A stretch of DNA of 7,756 nucleotides from Bradyrhizobium sp. (GTDB lineage Bacteria; Pseudomonadota; Alphaproteobacteria; Rhizobiales; Xanthobacteraceae): positions 1 through 7,756 of the forward strand of contig JAQGKC010000042.1 in the NCBI GenBank assembly GCA_028290305.1, written 5' to 3'. The notes beneath the pieces are model-generated. The model saw nothing but the letters and a program-made list of their open reading frames with translations. It searched no databases and was not told the DNA's origin. A program made the position numbers and the translations under genes. How positions within the stretch are numbered: the first letter of the stretch is position 1; every line of letters begins with the position of its first letter. Positions 6,548 through 7,756 of the stretch are shown in pieces.

Positions 6548-6976
6548 ATGACCGCCTATGACACCAACAACATTTTCGCGAAGATCCTGCGCGGCGAATT
6601 TTCCTGCCACAAGATCTACGAGGACGATCATGTGCTGGCGTTTCTCGACATCATGCCGCGCGCGCCTGGGCATACGCTGGTGATCCCGAAGGTCCCTGCC
6701 CGCAACATCCTCGATATCACCGAAGAGGATTACGTCCATGTCGCACGCGCGAGCCGCAAAATCGCGCGCGCCGCGATGATCGCGTTCAAGGCCGACGGCA
6801 TCACCGTGCAGCAATTCAACGAGACCGCCGGCGGCCAGGTGGTGTTTCATTTGCACGTCCACATCATGCCGCGCCACGACGGCATCGCGCTGTTGCCGCC
6901 CGCGAGCCGCAAGGAAGACGTCAAGGTTCTGGAAGACAACGCGACGAAACTGGTGGCGGCGCTGCAGGGGATGTGA
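6548..6976 (+). CDS. HIT family protein (histidine triad nucleotide-binding hydrolase)
   Basis: A 142-residue cytosolic protein of the histidine-triad superfamily, Hint branch, whose members hydrolyse adenosine phosphoramidates and related nucleotides. It opens with NIFAKILRGEFSCHKIYEDD (8-27), has FLDIMPRAPGHTLVIPK (32-48), an asparagine-containing QQFNETAGGQVVFHLHVH segment (88-105), and the signature HLHVHIM at 101-107; by family analogy the middle H103 is the nucleophile. Length and motif order are normal for Hint proteins. The ATG at 6548 has GGAG 6 nt upstream; a TTG four codons earlier overlaps that site and is less likely. Last gene of the plus-strand run; a palindromic repeat begins 13 bp after its stop codon. 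Confidence 0.93.
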   Translation: MTAYDTNNIFAKILRGEFSCHKIYEDDHVLAFLDIMPRAPGHTLVIPKVPARNILDITEEDYVHVARASRKIARAAMIAFKADGITVQQFNETAGGQVVFHLHVHIMPRHDGIALLPPASRKEDVKVLEDNATKLVAALQGM

Positions 6977-6988
6977 TGCTCGGTTGCT

Positions 6989-7070
6989 GTCATTGCGAGG
7001 AGTGCCAGCGACGAAGCCAATCCAGAATCTTCGTGCGGCCCCTGGATTGCTTCGCTTCGCTCGCAATGAC
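6989..7070. repeat. Palindromic intergenic repeat, complete copy
   Basis: An imperfect long inverted repeat. Outer arms GTCATTGCGAG (6989-6999) and CTCGCAATGAC (7060-7070) are perfect complements, as are inner arms CAATCCAG (7018-7025) and CTGGATTG (7042-7049), around a 16-nt centre. The linkers between the arms differ in length (18 and 10 nt). This is the repeat whose translated form (ERSEAIQ) often appears in spurious proteins of Bradyrhizobium and relatives. It sits between the HIT gene and the GIY-YIG gene and may also end both convergent transcripts. Confidence 0.85.
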
Positions 7071-7073
7071 GGG

Positions 7074-7361
7074 TTAAGCAAGGGTTTCGAAAAGGTCCAG
7101 CCACTGCGGATTTGAGGCTTCTATCAGGGTCAGTTTCTTCGCGCGACTCCCAGCCTTGATTTGCTTCTCGCGCGCGATCGCATCGATCATCGTGTCGTGC
7201 GCTTCATACCAGACCAGTATCTTGCAGCCGTATTTCGATGAAAAGCCCTTCACGAGGCCCTCTCGATGTACGAAAGCACGACGTGGAAGGTTTGACGTGA
7301 CGCCGATATAGACGGTCCCGTTGCGTCGGTTCGCCACCATGTAAACGCAAGGTTGTTTCAT
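7074..7361 (-). CDS. Small GIY-YIG nuclease family protein
   Basis: A 95-residue stand-alone GIY-YIG domain. The motif pair is CVYM (5-8, a variant of GIY) and VYIG (17-20), followed by TSNLPRRAFVHREG (22-35) carrying the catalytic-type arginine (R27 or R28) and H32. Then come WYEAHDTMIDAIAREKQIK (51-69), where E65 of REK is the expected metal-binding glutamate, and NPQWLDLF (84-91) as the usual C-terminal signature. It matches the short uncharacterised bacterial GIY-YIG proteins, relatives of the UvrC N-terminal domain; a role in DNA cleavage is inferred from the family. The ATG at 7361 is chosen because the 15 extra codons of the longer frame (MLRFARND...) are a translation of the adjoining repeat; the ribosome-binding site is weak. 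The stop codon lies just after one inverted repeat copy and the start just inside the other. Confidence 0.88.
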   Translation of the reverse strand: MKQPCVYMVANRRNGTVYIGVTSNLPRRAFVHREGLVKGFSSKYGCKILVWYEAHDTMIDAIAREKQIKAGSRAKKLTLIEASNPQWLDLFETLA

Positions 7362-7380
7362 GCTCGCGCATATACCACAA

Positions 7381-7411
7381 CCGTCATTGCGAGCGAAGCG
7401 AAGCAATCCAG
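7381..7411. repeat. Palindromic intergenic repeat, second (half) copy, inverted
   Basis: These 31 bp are the exact reverse complement of 7042-7072. Beyond 7411 the similarity continues imperfectly to about 7430 (GGCCGCACGA is shared after a 1-nt gap), then is lost before the trmO stop. It therefore represents one arm and part of the centre of the element at 6989-7070, in opposite orientation. The two copies bracket the GIY-YIG gene, and this copy would lie in its promoter or leader, 20 bp before the start codon. Confidence 0.88.
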
Positions 7412-7451
7412 GGCCGCACGATGACTCTGAATCGCGTTACCGCTAACACCC

Positions 7452-7756
7452 CTACTCCGTCTCAAAATCACCGGCTTGCGGCGGCGCCAAGGGCGTGAAC
7501 TCGCAGCGGTCGGGCTTGATGTCGAGAAGCGGCGTGCCGTCGAGGCAGTCGAGGCCGCGCACCAGCACCGTGTTGCCCTCGATGCCGACGAACTTGACGA
7601 TGGACGTCCCGATCGGGTTCGGCCGCACCGGCGTGCGCAGCGAGAAGGCGCCGCGGGTGGACTTGTTGTTCTTCGGGCTTTGCAGCACGAGATCGCGGCG
7701 CGACTGGTGCAGCCAATAGATCACTTCGAGGTTCGAGTAGAAATCGACGCCCTTCA
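7452..7756 (-). CDS. trmO: tRNA (N6-threonylcarbamoyladenosine37-N6)-methyltransferase TrmO, C-terminal part
   Basis: The last 100 codons of a gene that enters from the right edge. TrmO (YaeB/TsaA family) uses S-adenosylmethionine to methylate t6A37 of certain threonine tRNAs, giving m6t6A and fine-tuning ACY decoding. Visible family marks are [15 protein letters not shown], the sequence [19 protein letters not shown] with the RPNPIG motif, and [15 protein letters not shown], the hallmark LDxxDGTPxxDIKP. The C-terminus is short ([11 protein letters not shown]), without the extra C-terminal domain of the E. coli enzyme. It is convergent with the HIT gene but separated from it by the repeat-bracketed GIY-YIG gene. 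No terminator is evident beyond the adjoining repeat. Confidence 0.9.
   Translation of the reverse strand, partial: KGVDFYSNLEVIYWLHQSRRDLVLQSPKNNKSTRGAFSLRTPVRPNPIGTSIVKFVGIEGNTVLVRGLDCLDGTPLLDIKPDRCEFTPLAPPQAGDFETE

Noticed and set aside
7362..7406. N-terminal extension of the GIY-YIG protein (MLRFARND...)
   Set aside because: It is a translation of the palindromic repeat copy; family proteins begin close to the MKQPCVYM start.
6989..7411. Possible CRISPR array because of repeated sequence
   Set aside because: There are only two copies, in opposite orientation, separated by a protein-coding gene, with no regular spacers.

Overview
The window has the GC-rich, codon-biased coding style of a Bradyrhizobium-like alphaproteobacterium (Nitrobacteraceae, order Hyphomicrobiales). 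This rests on the style of the proteins (EipB/DUF1849, the FemAB-like GNAT protein with its neighbours, TrmO) and on the 'gtcattgcgagcgaag...' intergenic repeat familiar from these genomes. It is a recognition from memory, not a database result.

Left third (1-2205), accessory in character. A partial type I secretion ABC transporter runs leftward out of the window. Facing away from it across an AT-richer, 677-bp region without a convincing gene is a 269-residue, cysteine-free RTX calcium-binding protein, the expected kind of cargo for such a transporter. The intervening region holds a motif resembling a tts box (binding site of the symbiotic type III secretion activator TtsI) at 1081-1104, a dyad in front of the transporter gene, and a direct repeat with small hairpins just before the RTX gene. 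Together they suggest a secreted RTX protein, perhaps under symbiotic control, with its exporter encoded beside it. The RTX gene ends at a strong stem-loop.

Middle (2206-2800). About 600 bp without a supportable gene but with several stem-loops and palindromes, probably dispersed intergenic repeats or gene debris.

Right two thirds (2801-7756), core-like and GC-rich. eipB (periplasmic envelope-integrity protein) is on the minus strand, divergent from a co-directional plus-strand run: a RidA-family protein, a glycerophosphodiester phosphodiesterase, a FemAB-like GNAT protein and a HIT-family hydrolase. Gaps in that run are 19, 72 and 92 bp. A perfect 8-3-8 inverted repeat lies 31 bp before the RidA start and is a good operator candidate. 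trmO (tRNA m6t6A37 methyltransferase, partial) enters from the right edge on the minus strand.

Between the HIT gene and trmO sits the most unusual structure: a 95-codon GIY-YIG nuclease gene bracketed by perfect 31-bp inverted copies of a palindromic intergenic repeat. The gene-plus-repeats unit looks like a small mobile cassette, superficially comparable to RAYT/REP systems but with a different nuclease fold.
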